Of a stretch of DNA of 8,717 nucleotides, positions 1-5,461 are shown in pieces (position 1 is the first letter of the stretch; each line of letters opens with the position of its first letter). Both the position numbers and the translations under genes were made by a program. Source of the stretch: an uncultured Clostridia bacterium (GTDB lineage: Bacteria > Bacillota > Clostridia > Lachnospirales > CAG-274); contig CANQBT010000093.1 of NCBI GenBank assembly GCA_947589405.1, forward strand, positions 1 to 8,717. The letters run 5' to 3'. Under the pieces are notes generated by a model that searched no databases, was not told the origin of the DNA, and worked only from the letters and a program-made list of their open reading frames with translations.

Positions 1-449
1 GGGTAATAAACGTAAGGCTCCCAAATCCCTTTATAGAGGATATGCCCCAGAGGATAGCCTGCGATACCTCTCAAAAGGTAGGCGTGCGCTTTGGCGAAAC
101 AATAAAGGCATATGCCGCATCTCAGGGGCTTGATGTAAAGAAGCTTGAGTATATACCTCTTGTAATAGCCGGCTGGTGCAGGTATCTTATGTCTGTTGAT
201 GATCTGGGAAATCGCTTTGAGCCAAGCCCCGACCCTCTTTTGAGAGAGCTTACGGATATAATGGGAAATGTAAGACTGGGAAATAACGACAATGCGGCAG
301 AAGCCATAAGCAAAATAATTTCCAGAAGCGATATTTTCGGATCGGATCTGTACAGCGTAGGTCTTGGCAATAAGATAGAGAAATATTTTTGCGATATGAA
401 CGAAGGGATCGGCGCCGTAAGACGTGTGCTGCAAGACTGTGTATTGTAA
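1..449 (+). CDS. Mannitol dehydrogenase-family oxidoreductase, C-terminal fragment (5' end outside window)
   Basis: The reading frame is open from base 3, so the gene enters from the left and only about 148 C-terminal residues are visible. They match the C-terminal domain of the long-chain polyol dehydrogenase family (mannitol dehydrogenase, fructuronate/tagaturonate reductases). Visible marks are the segment RLPNPFIEDMPQRIACDTSQ followed by KVGVR, which holds the family's conserved lysine in the S-Q-K context, and an all-helical tail with an I-A-G-W-C-R-Y segment. These enzymes interconvert sugar alcohols or hexuronates and ketoses with NAD(P) in the cytoplasm. The N-terminal Rossmann part is missing, so mannitol, fructuronate or another substrate cannot be told apart and no symbol is given. 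I see no good terminator in the plus direction after the stop; the hairpin at 473-508 has its T-tract on the other strand. Confidence 0.85.
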   Translation, partial: VINVRLPNPFIEDMPQRIACDTSQKVGVRFGETIKAYAASQGLDVKKLEYIPLVIAGWCRYLMSVDDLGNRFEPSPDPLLRELTDIMGNVRLGNNDNAAEAISKIISRSDIFGSDLYSVGLGNKIEKYFCDMNEGIGAVRRVLQDCVL

Positions 450-467
450 AAAAGCATGAAATAATAT

Positions 468-508
468 AAAAAATCACAGGAGGTTAAAAAGAGGGAGCCT
501 CCTGTGAT
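468..508 (-). terminator. Rho-independent terminator for the leftward recombinase transcript
   Basis: The 11-base arms ATCACAGGAGG (473-483) and CCTCCTGTGAT (498-508) are perfect reverse complements around a 14-base loop. Read on the minus strand, the hairpin is followed directly by five to six T (complement of 468-473). On the plus strand no T-run follows, so it serves the minus strand. It lies about 90 bases past the recombinase stop codon, and its right arm contains a ribosome-site-like AGGAGG. Confidence 0.75.
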
Positions 509-515
509 CCGAGCT

Positions 516-535
516 TGGCTTGTGCACAAGAGCCA
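516..535. repeat. Dyad around TGTGCACA between recombinase and terminator
   Basis: The self-complementary core TGTGCACA (521-528) sits inside the arms TGGCT (516-520) and AGCCA (531-535), with two unpaired bases (529-530). It could be a hairpin in the recombinase 3' untranslated RNA or a protein-binding dyad. I do not recognise the site. Confidence 0.45.
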
Positions 536-546
536 TGCCCTTATAT

Positions 547-600
547 AAAATTACAGGCGATGGTAAAGAACATGAAAACAAATCATCGCTTTGTAATTTT
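547..600. repeat. Long imperfect inverted repeat at the recombinase 3' end
   Basis: AAAATTACA (547-555) pairs with TGTAATTTT (592-600), and GCGATG (557-562) pairs with CATCGC (584-589). A one-against-two base internal loop separates the two stems, and the spacer is 21 bases. The repeat overlaps the recombinase stop codon (599-601). On the minus strand the outer arm ends in four T, so it may be a first, leaky terminator or a 3'-end stabilising hairpin before the stronger terminator at 468-508. Confidence 0.5.
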
Positions 601-1159
601 ACAGCTTTATTTTGTTGAATACGGTATCTTTATCCTCCTGTATTATACCCAGATACCTTTTTGTAACGGTATATGAGCTGTGATTGTATATTTCCATAAG
701 GAGAGCAGGAGGTATGCCTTTTTTCCAAGCATGATAGCCAAAGGTCTTGCGCAATGAATGACAGCTTACGGCGCCGCCTATACCGCTGCCTATCCCTGCG
801 TTTTTAACTATCATGTAGGCATATTCTCTTGTAATGTGCCGTCCCTTGCCGTTGTCGAATACATATGTTCCTTTAGGGCAATTCTTAATATAAAGCCTGA
901 CAGCATACTTTATCTGATCGTTTATAAATATTTTGTTGGATTTACCTGTCTTTTCCTCATTTATAATGATGTGTGTAAGTATTCTGTTTCTGCTGTCCAG
1001 AATATCCGACCATTTCAGATTGAGCACATCGCTTATTCTCAAAGCCGTATTCAGACAGGTGGTTATAAGAAGATAGTTTCTGTACTCACTTCTTTCAAGG
1101 TAATAATTTTTAAGCCGCTGTACATCCTTGTAGTCCCTTATCGGATAAGTAAAATTCAT
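599..1159 (-). CDS. Small tyrosine recombinase (FimB/RecV-size, catalytic domain only)
   Basis: The protein has 186 residues and consists almost entirely of the tyrosine-recombinase catalytic domain. The usual N-terminal core-binding domain is missing. The catalytic set looks complete: R41 in A-L-R-I-S-D, K70 or K73 in E-E-K-T-G-K, H134 and R137 in S-C-H-S-L-R-K, H160 in Y-N-H-S-S and Y169 in K-R-Y-L-G. Such enzymes cut and rejoin DNA at short inverted core sites through a 3'-phosphotyrosine. This small size is typical of DNA invertases such as FimB/FimE of E. coli and RecV of Clostridioides difficile. A GTG lies in frame at 1183, but the start at 1159 is preferred because AGGAGG-type bases (GGAGGT, complement of 1166-1171) sit six bases before the ATG. 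The gene abuts two matching dyads and a promoter at 1177-1357, which are its likely substrate. It has no dedicated strong promoter in the present orientation. Target choice is inferred. Confidence 0.9.
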   Translation of the reverse strand: MNFTYPIRDYKDVQRLKNYYLERSEYRNYLLITTCLNTALRISDVLNLKWSDILDSRNRILTHIIINEEKTGKSNKIFINDQIKYAVRLYIKNCPKGTYVFDNGKGRHITREYAYMIVKNAGIGSGIGGAVSCHSLRKTFGYHAWKKGIPPALLMEIYNHSSYTVTKRYLGIIQEDKDTVFNKIKL

Positions 1160-1176
1160 AATAACACCTCCGTTAT

Positions 1177-1201
1177 TTAACACATTTTATAATTGTGTTA
1201 A
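1177..1201 (+). repeat. Left recombination-site candidate (IR-L)
   Basis: A 25-bp dyad with arms TTAACACA (1177-1184) and TGTGTTAA (1194-1201) around a 9-base AT spacer. It lies five bases upstream of the recombinase ribosome site. Compared with the reverse complement of 1333-1357 it matches at 21 of 25 positions, including an identical asymmetric core TTTATAATT (1186-1194 here). Four of the five bases just outside (1172-1176) also match. An 8-bp arm with a short spacer has the shape of a tyrosine-recombinase core site. A simple autoregulatory operator is the main alternative. Confidence 0.7.
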
Positions 1202-1213
1202 GTATGCAGATAT

Positions 1214-1243
1214 ATATTAATATATAAAAATATGGCTTGACAA
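1214..1243 (-). promoter_or_regulatory. Weak leftward promoter sharing the -35 box of the strong one
   Basis: The strong -35 lies in the near-palindrome CTTGACAAG (1236-1244), so the minus strand also reads TTGTCA (five of six to consensus; complement of 1238-1243). With an 18-bp spacer it meets TAATAT (complement of 1214-1219, four of six). This could give basal recombinase expression in the orientation shown. Confidence 0.3.
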
Positions 1244-1265
1244 GACTTGGGGATTTTTATATAAT
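1237..1265 (+). promoter_or_regulatory. Perfect consensus sigma-A promoter inside the invertible segment
   Basis: TTGACA (1237-1242), exactly 17 bp, then TATAAT (1260-1265). The start point would be near 1272. It is the strongest promoter in the window and it lies between the two inverted dyads. Downstream it meets a short terminator (1380-1400) before the HAD gene. Confidence 0.85.
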
Positions 1266-1332
1266 ATCAGTACGGATAATTAAAAAGCTTTTCTCTCTGT
1301 GTATATTTTCTTATATTTTGCATAAACTTCTG

Positions 1333-1357
1333 TTAACATAATTATAAATTATGTTAT
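1333..1357 (-). repeat. Right recombination-site candidate (IR-R)
   Basis: A 25-bp dyad with arms TTAACATA (1333-1340) and TATGTTAT (1350-1357). Inside it, TAACATAATT (1334-1343) and AATTATGTTA (1347-1356) are a perfect 10-bp inverted repeat around three bases. Its reverse complement matches the left dyad at 21 of 25 positions with the same core TTTATAATT (complement of 1340-1348). In direct orientation the match drops to 18 of 25, so the pair is best read as inverted. Confidence 0.7.
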
Positions 1358-1379
1358 ATGACCTTATATCAAAACCATC

Positions 1380-1400
1380 TCCCTTTTAAGGGATTTTTTT
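1380..1400 (+). terminator. Short rho-independent terminator or attenuator before the HAD gene
   Basis: TCCCTT (1380-1385) pairs with AAGGGA (1388-1393) and is followed by seven T (1394-1400). The stem is only five to six pairs with three G-C, and the loop is tight, so it may be leaky. It would insulate HAD-topB from the invertible promoter or attenuate read-through. Confidence 0.6.
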
Positions 1401-1408
1401 ATTTTATA

Positions 1409-1437
1409 TGGATATTTCCGACAATATGATGTATAAT
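1409..1437 (+). promoter_or_regulatory. Promoter of the HAD-topB pair
   Basis: TGGATA (1409-1414, four of six to TTGACA), 17 bp, TATAAT (1432-1437). The start point would be near 1444, just before the HAD ribosome site AAAGG (1456-1460). It lies outside the invertible segment, so the pair should be transcribed in both orientations. Confidence 0.55.
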
Positions 1438-1471
1438 TATATTTAATATTAAAGTAAAGGATTATATTATT

Positions 1472-2110
1472 ATGAAATACGTACTTTTTGACCTTGACGG
1501 AACGCTTACGGATCCCCAGCAGGGTATTACAAATGCTGTTGCCTATGCTTTAAGACACTTTGGCATAGCTACAGAGGATAATTCTTCTCTCAATAAATTC
1601 ATAGGACCTCCTTTGATATATTCCTTTGTGGAATACAGCGGTCTTACGGAAGAGCAGGCTCGTGAAGCGGTAAAAAAATACAGAGAATACTTTGGACCAA
1701 AGGGTATATTTGAAAATAAGGTGTATAAGGGTATACCTGAGATGCTGCAAAAACTCAGGGACAGAGGGGACAGCATAATACTTGCCACATCGAAGCCCTG
1801 GATATATGCCGAACAGATATTGGAGCATTTTGACCTGAAAAAATATTTTGACTTTGTGTCAGGCAGCGAAATGAACGGCGACAGATGCTCTAAGACAGAG
1901 GTTATCGCCTATGCAATAGAGAGATACGGCATAGACAAAGACAATGCCGTTATGGTAGGCGACAGGAAACACGATATAATAGGAGCAAACGAAAATAATA
2001 TAAGCTCTGTAGGCGTGCTTTACGGCTATGGAAATATGGAGGAATTTAAGACTGCCTCTGCTATAGCGGAAAGCGTAGAGGAGATCATATCCGCCATAGA
2101 CAGTATTTAA
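1472..2110 (+). CDS. HAD-superfamily hydrolase, phosphoglycolate phosphatase-like
   Basis: A complete 212-residue HAD phosphatase with cytoplasmic features. Motif I is D-L-D-G-T-L at residues 7-12, with nucleophile D7 and acid/base D9. Motif II is A-T-S-K-P at 105-109, with S107 at the usual Ser/Thr position and K108 as the motif III-like lysine. Motif IV is V-G-D-R-K-H-D, with D164 and D168 for magnesium. The helical cap lies between residues 14 and about 85 and contains I-G-P-P-L, common in the Gph/5'-nucleotidase branch. Length and layout fit small phosphatases acting on phosphoglycolate, sugar phosphates or nucleotides, and the substrate cannot be read from the motifs. The ATG at 1472 follows AAAGG by eleven bases. 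The topB start is twelve bases past the stop, so the two genes are very probably co-transcribed; a functional link to topB is not evident. Confidence 0.9.
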   Translation: MKYVLFDLDGTLTDPQQGITNAVAYALRHFGIATEDNSSLNKFIGPPLIYSFVEYSGLTEEQAREAVKKYREYFGPKGIFENKVYKGIPEMLQKLRDRGDSIILATSKPWIYAEQILEHFDLKKYFDFVSGSEMNGDRCSKTEVIAYAIERYGIDKDNAVMVGDRKHDIIGANENNISSVGVLYGYGNMEEFKTASAIAESVEEIISAIDSI

Positions 2111-2122
2111 GGAAATGATGTT

Positions 2123-4219
2123 ATGAAAAAAATGATAATCGCCGAAAAGCCCTCTGTGGCAAGAGATATTGCAAGAGTGCTGAAATGCAATGCAAAGGGC
2201 GAAGGCTATCTTTACAATGACGAATATATTATAAGCTGGGCGGTAGGTCATCTGGTGACCCTCTGTGAGCCTGAGGAATATGATCCCAAGTACAAAAAAT
2301 GGGACGCTTCTCTTCTGCCTATTATACCCGATGTCATTAAAATAAAGGCTATCAAAAATACAATATCACAGTTTGAACTTTTAAAGAAAATAATGAACTC
2401 TCCAAAGGTGGACAGCCTTATATGCGCAACAGACAGCGGACGTGAGGGTGAGCTTATATTCAGATACATATATGAGCTTGCAGGCTGTACAAAGCCTTTC
2501 CAAAGACTATGGATCTCTTCTATGACCGATGCAGCCATAAAGGAGGGCTTTGATTCTCTTAAGGACGGAAAGGAATATGACGATCTCTACAAAAGCGCAA
2601 AGTGCCGTTCAGAAGCCGACTGGCTTGTTGGCATAAATGCCAGCAGAGCCTTTACGATAAAATACAACGCCCTTCTGAGCATAGGAAGAGTGCAGACTCC
2701 GACCCTTGCCATGATCGCTGCAAGACAGAAGGAAATAAACGCCTTCGTACCTGAGGAATACTGGGAGGCGGAAGCGGATTTTGGCAAATACAAGGGCTTG
2801 TGGTTCGACAGGACTACCGATGATACAAAAATAAAGACAAAGGAAAGGGCAGAGGAAATAAAGTCTATAGTAAAAGGCGGAACAGGAATTGTCGCCTCTG
2901 TGGACTGTGAGGAAAAGAAAAACCCACCTCCGCTATTATATGACCTTACAGAGCTTCAAAGGGACTGTAATAAAAAATTCGGCTTTTCTGCTCAGAAAAC
3001 TCTTTCTGTAGTGCAGGATCTGTATGAAAAAAGAAAAATGGTGACATATCCCAGAACGGACAGCAGATACCTTTCAGACGATATGATACCAAAGCTTAGG
3101 ATAATAGTGGGAAAATTAAATAATACCGAAGAGTATCACGGCTTTGCTTCTTATGTTGCAGGACTTGAAAAGCTGCCTATAACAAAGAGGATAATAGATA
3201 ATTCCAAAATAAGCGATCACCACGCTATAATACCTACAGAGGTAAACATAAATGTAGGCAAGCTGAGCGATATTGAATTTAAGGTATACGACCTTATTGC
3301 CAGACGCTTTCTGTCTGTTTTCTATCCCTACTATGTTTACAGTACAACCAAAATAGTTACAGATGTAAAGGGCGAAGGCTTTCTGACAAGGGGTACCACA
3401 GTTATCGATAAGGGCTGGACCGTTCTGAATGTAAATACGGAAAAGGAAAAGAAAAAAGAGGACGTGCTTCCCGATGTTAAAAAGGGCGATGAATTTAATG
3501 TTGAAGGTATTAAAATATCCTCAAAGAAAACAAAACCGCCAAAGCCCTATAATGAGGCAGGCATTCTTTCCGCTATGGAAAATGCAGGACGCTTTGTAGA
3601 GGACGAAACTCTTAAGGAGCAGCTTAAGGAATCGGGACTTGGCACTCCTGCCACAAGGGCCGCCATTATTGAAAGACTCATACAGGTAGGATATGTGGTA
3701 AGGAAGGGCAAGAATCTTGTGCCTACAGAAAAGGGCATGAAGCTTATAGAAATAGTGCCTACAGAGCTAAGATCTCCCGAAACCACAGGAAAATGGGAAA
3801 AGGGTCTTACCTCTGTTGCTAAAGGCAAAATGGATACCGAAAAATTCATGGGCAGCATAAAAAGATATGTAAACTATATCGTAGACAGAGCGGCAAAAGA
3901 AAACTGCAAGGTCATATTTGCCGCAGACAAGCCCCGAAGTAAAAGGGCAAGGGCAGCGGTACTGGGAGTATGCCCTGAGTGTCAGGGACATATTCTCGAA
4001 AACTCAAAGGGATATTATTGCAGCAACTGGAAGCAGGGCTGTAAATTCACAATATGGAAAAATGCTCTTGAAAGCAGCGGTATAAACATTGACAACGATT
4101 TTGTAAAAAATATTCTCGATAAAAAAATAATTGAAAATATCGACGTACATATCCCAAATGAATACAAGTGCGATATAGCGCTGAAGGAAAGAGGGAGACT
4201 TGAGGTCATAAGAAAATAG
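2123..4219 (+). CDS. topB: DNA topoisomerase III (type IA)
   Basis: A complete 698-residue type IA topoisomerase, normal for TopB. It cuts one DNA strand through a 5'-phosphotyrosine and passes another strand, which helps decatenate replication and recombination intermediates. The N-terminal TOPRIM domain opens with A-E-K-P-S (catalytic Glu at residue 8) and carries D-S-G-R-E-G-E at 104-110. S-I-G-R-V-Q-T-P-T-L follows near 187. The active-site tyrosine is Y309 in T-Y-P-R-T-D-S-R-Y. A C-terminal zinc ribbon has C617, C620, C633 and C640. The ribosome site AAGGA (2109-2113) overlaps the stop of the HAD gene, so translation is probably coupled. The stop TAG abuts the complement of the stop of the leftward neighbour without a spare base. 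Chromosomal and plasmid/ICE copies of TopB look alike; nothing here marks it as transferred. Confidence 0.97.
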   Translation: MKKMIIAEKPSVARDIARVLKCNAKGEGYLYNDEYIISWAVGHLVTLCEPEEYDPKYKKWDASLLPIIPDVIKIKAIKNTISQFELLKKIMNSPKVDSLICATDSGREGELIFRYIYELAGCTKPFQRLWISSMTDAAIKEGFDSLKDGKEYDDLYKSAKCRSEADWLVGINASRAFTIKYNALLSIGRVQTPTLAMIAARQKEINAFVPEEYWEAEADFGKYKGLWFDRTTDDTKIKTKERAEEIKSIVKGGTGIVASVDCEEKKNPPPLLYDLTELQRDCNKKFGFSAQKTLSVVQDLYEKRKMVTYPRTDSRYLSDDMIPKLRIIVGKLNNTEEYHGFASYVAGLEKLPITKRIIDNSKISDHHAIIPTEVNINVGKLSDIEFKVYDLIARRFLSVFYPYYVYSTTKIVTDVKGEGFLTRGTTVIDKGWTVLNVNTEKEKKKEDVLPDVKKGDEFNVEGIKISSKKTKPPKPYNEAGILSAMENAGRFVEDETLKEQLKESGLGTPATRAAIIERLIQVGYVVRKGKNLVPTEKGMKLIEIVPTELRSPETTGKWEKGLTSVAKGKMDTEKFMGSIKRYVNYIVDRAAKENCKVIFAADKPRSKRARAAVLGVCPECQGHILENSKGYYCSNWKQGCKFTIWKNALESSGINIDNDFVKNILDKKIIENIDVHIPNEYKCDIALKERGRLEVIRK

Positions 4220-4642
4220 CTATTGTATGGTATATTCTCCCATTTCCTCAAGAAGCTCTTCGCATTCCATAAGTGACAATGAATTGTTAAAGGCAAATAT
4301 TATAATGCTGTCTCTTTGATTACGTGGATAAAGCTCGCTTACTCCTGCAATGTTCAAAAGGCGCTGGGCACTTTTAAGATCAAGCCCCATACCAAAGGCA
4401 AGCTGGAGAAGTTTATCTCTTGATGGATTTTTCTGTCCCGCAAATATCTGATAACCGTATTGCGTGTTGAGATTGGCATTTTCAATGGCTCTTGCCTTGT
4501 CAATATTTTTTTTGATAAGAAGCTCGTTGAGAAATTGCGCAAGGCTTAAATTTATGAATTCTTCTCTGTTGTTGTGCAGAAAGTATTTTATATTGCTGTC
4601 CGTTTTAAGAGCGTCAAGGAGTTGAGCCGTTGTTTTTTTCAT
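4220..4642 (-). CDS. XRE-like helix-turn-helix protein paired with the Ser/Thr kinase
   Basis: A 140-residue cytoplasmic protein with an XRE-like helix-turn-helix at about residues 36-97: L-A-Q-F-L-N-E-L-L, then Y-G-Y-Q-I-F-A-G, then N-P-S-R-D-K-L-L-Q-L-A-F. The second half (L-N-I-A-G-V-S-E-L-Y-P-R, R-D-S-I-I-I-F, E-E-L-L-E-E-M-G) is typical of a Clostridia family I recall next to Ser/Thr kinase genes. It is divergent from the kinase at 4709 with 66 bases between the two starts, so the pair probably shares control, and the HTH protein is a plausible kinase substrate or a regulator of both. The start is well placed: AGAGGTG (complement of 4650-4656) lies seven bases ahead of the ATG. The 3' end meets topB stop to stop. 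DNA binding is inferred from the fold. Confidence 0.8.
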   Translation of the reverse strand: MKKTTAQLLDALKTDSNIKYFLHNNREEFINLSLAQFLNELLIKKNIDKARAIENANLNTQYGYQIFAGQKNPSRDKLLQLAFGMGLDLKSAQRLLNIAGVSELYPRNQRDSIIIFAFNNSLSLMECEELLEEMGEYTIQ

Positions 4643-4661
4643 TAAGTATCACCTCTTATTA

Positions 4662-4690
4662 AATATAAAATATTATATGACATTTTTCAA
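4662..4690 (-). promoter_or_regulatory. Leftward promoter for the HTH gene
   Basis: On the minus strand: TTGAAA (complement of 4685-4690), 17 bp, TATATT (complement of 4662-4667). The start point would fall near 4655, giving a very short leader that begins close to the ribosome site, which lowers confidence. I found no comparably good promoter for the rightward kinase in the 66-bp gap. Confidence 0.4.
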
Positions 4691-4708
4691 GAGGAAAAAG
4701 GTGTTTTT

Positions 4709-5461
4709 ATGGATAATATGGTAAAATATAAGCTTTCCCAGTATAAGGGCATAAAACCTCTTAATGAAGAGGAAACGGTCATGCTTGTAATAAGGCTTGC
4801 CGATAATGAGCTGTGTGTCAGAAGATATGCCGATAAAGAGCTTCTTCCTGTATACGAGTCCCTTAAAATCGTCAAAAATGAAAATATCCCGACTATATAC
4901 GATATTATTGAAACAGAGAACAATATTGTTATTACGGAGAAATTTATAAAAGGCATGACACTTGAGGAAATAATAAAAGAAAAGGGCTGTCTTTCCAAAA
5001 AGGAAGCCTGCTCCGTCGTGCTTGATCTTTGCTCTGCTCTCAAAGCCGTACATAAGCTCAACATAATACACAGGGATATTTCTCCTGATAATATCATAAT
5101 TAAAGAGGATGGAAGGGCTGTACTGCTGGATTTTAATATATCACGCAGGAGCAATAATAAAAAGAGTACTGACACATCGATACTGGGTACATACGGCTTT
5201 GCATCGCCTGAGCAGTATGGCTTTACACAAACAGATGCAAGAAGCGACATATATTCTGTTGGCGTTATACTGAACTATGTCCTTACAGGCCATATTATAC
5301 AGGAGGGTATATATGATAAAATGCCTTTTAACAAAATAATAAAAACAGCCATAAAAATAGACCCTGATATGAGATACAGAAACATAGAGGATATGGAAGG
5401 AGCCTTAAGGAAGCATTACGGAGATTCAGGGCATGTTTGTTCAGCTTATTTCAGATATTAA
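4709..5461 (+). CDS. Ser/Thr protein kinase (Hanks-type), cytoplasmic catalytic domain
   Basis: A 250-residue eukaryotic-like kinase. The catalytic loop is H-R-D-I-S-P-D-N at 121-128, the metal-binding aspartate is D141 in D-F-N (in place of D-F-G), S-P-E-Q-Y-G is at 166-171 and the helix-F aspartate is D180 in R-S-D-I-Y-S. The N-lobe is unusual: no glycine-rich loop is visible, and C-V-R-R at 36-39 stands where the V-A-x-K lysine is expected. Activity is therefore likely but not certain. The ribosome site AAAAAGG (4695-4701) sits seven bases before the ATG. The last 29 bases overlap the next ORF in another frame, which encodes a membrane domain of a type I recall fused to such kinases. The divergent HTH gene is a probable partner. 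The C-terminal tail after about residue 235 looks unlike conserved sequence, consistent with a frameshift near 5400-5460. Confidence 0.85.
   Translation: MDNMVKYKLSQYKGIKPLNEEETVMLVIRLADNELCVRRYADKELLPVYESLKIVKNENIPTIYDIIETENNIVITEKFIKGMTLEEIIKEKGCLSKKEACSVVLDLCSALKAVHKLNIIHRDISPDNIIIKEDGRAVLLDFNISRRSNNKKSTDTSILGTYGFASPEQYGFTQTDARSDIYSVGVILNYVLTGHIIQEGIYDKMPFNKIIKTAIKIDPDMRYRNIEDMEGALRKHYGDSGHVCSAYFRY

Larger units (their letters stand above)
1177..1357. other. Candidate invertible promoter element (phase switch)
   Basis: Two 25-bp dyads in inverted orientation bracket about 130 bp that contain a perfect consensus promoter but no gene. The centre of symmetry of the two identical 9-base cores falls at about base 1267, next to the promoter -10 box (1260-1265). 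Inversion would therefore move the promoter little and simply turn it round. As shown it points right. Flipped, it would start an RNA near base 1262 and read the recombinase gene with a leader of about 100 bases. This whole gene-free stretch (1160-1471) is thus accounted for by the two sites, the promoter, a terminator and the promoter of the next gene. Inversion itself is inferred, not seen. Confidence 0.65.
1272..1400 (+). ncRNA. Possible ~130-nt RNA made in the present orientation
   Basis: A perfect promoter and a terminator 110 bases further on define a short transcript with no credible ORF. It would carry the right dyad as a hairpin (ten-base arms 1334-1343 and 1347-1356) and a pyrimidine-rich run with a UCCC motif (1374-1387) leading into the terminator stem. 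UCCC stretches in some Firmicutes small RNAs pair with ribosome sites. No known RNA family is recognised, and the RNA may be only an untranslated leader that reads through to HAD-topB. Confidence 0.3.

Noticed and set aside
473..508. Invertible or attachment site formed by the 11-bp inverted repeat
   Set aside because: The repeat with its minus-strand T-run is a normal terminator, and the 14-base spacer is too short to be an invertible segment.
758..1180. Open frame of 140 codons on the plus strand
   Set aside because: It is the antisense shadow of the tyrosine recombinase, whose catalytic residues are all present in the minus frame.
1160..1183. GTG start that adds eight residues to the recombinase
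   Set aside because: The ATG at 1159 has GGAGGT six bases ahead; the added residues would be translated from the ribosome site itself and from the left dyad.
4643..4708. Rightward promoter for the kinase in the divergent gap
   Set aside because: Only TATTAT (4671-4676) with a very poor -35 was found; the true start may lie inside the HTH gene.
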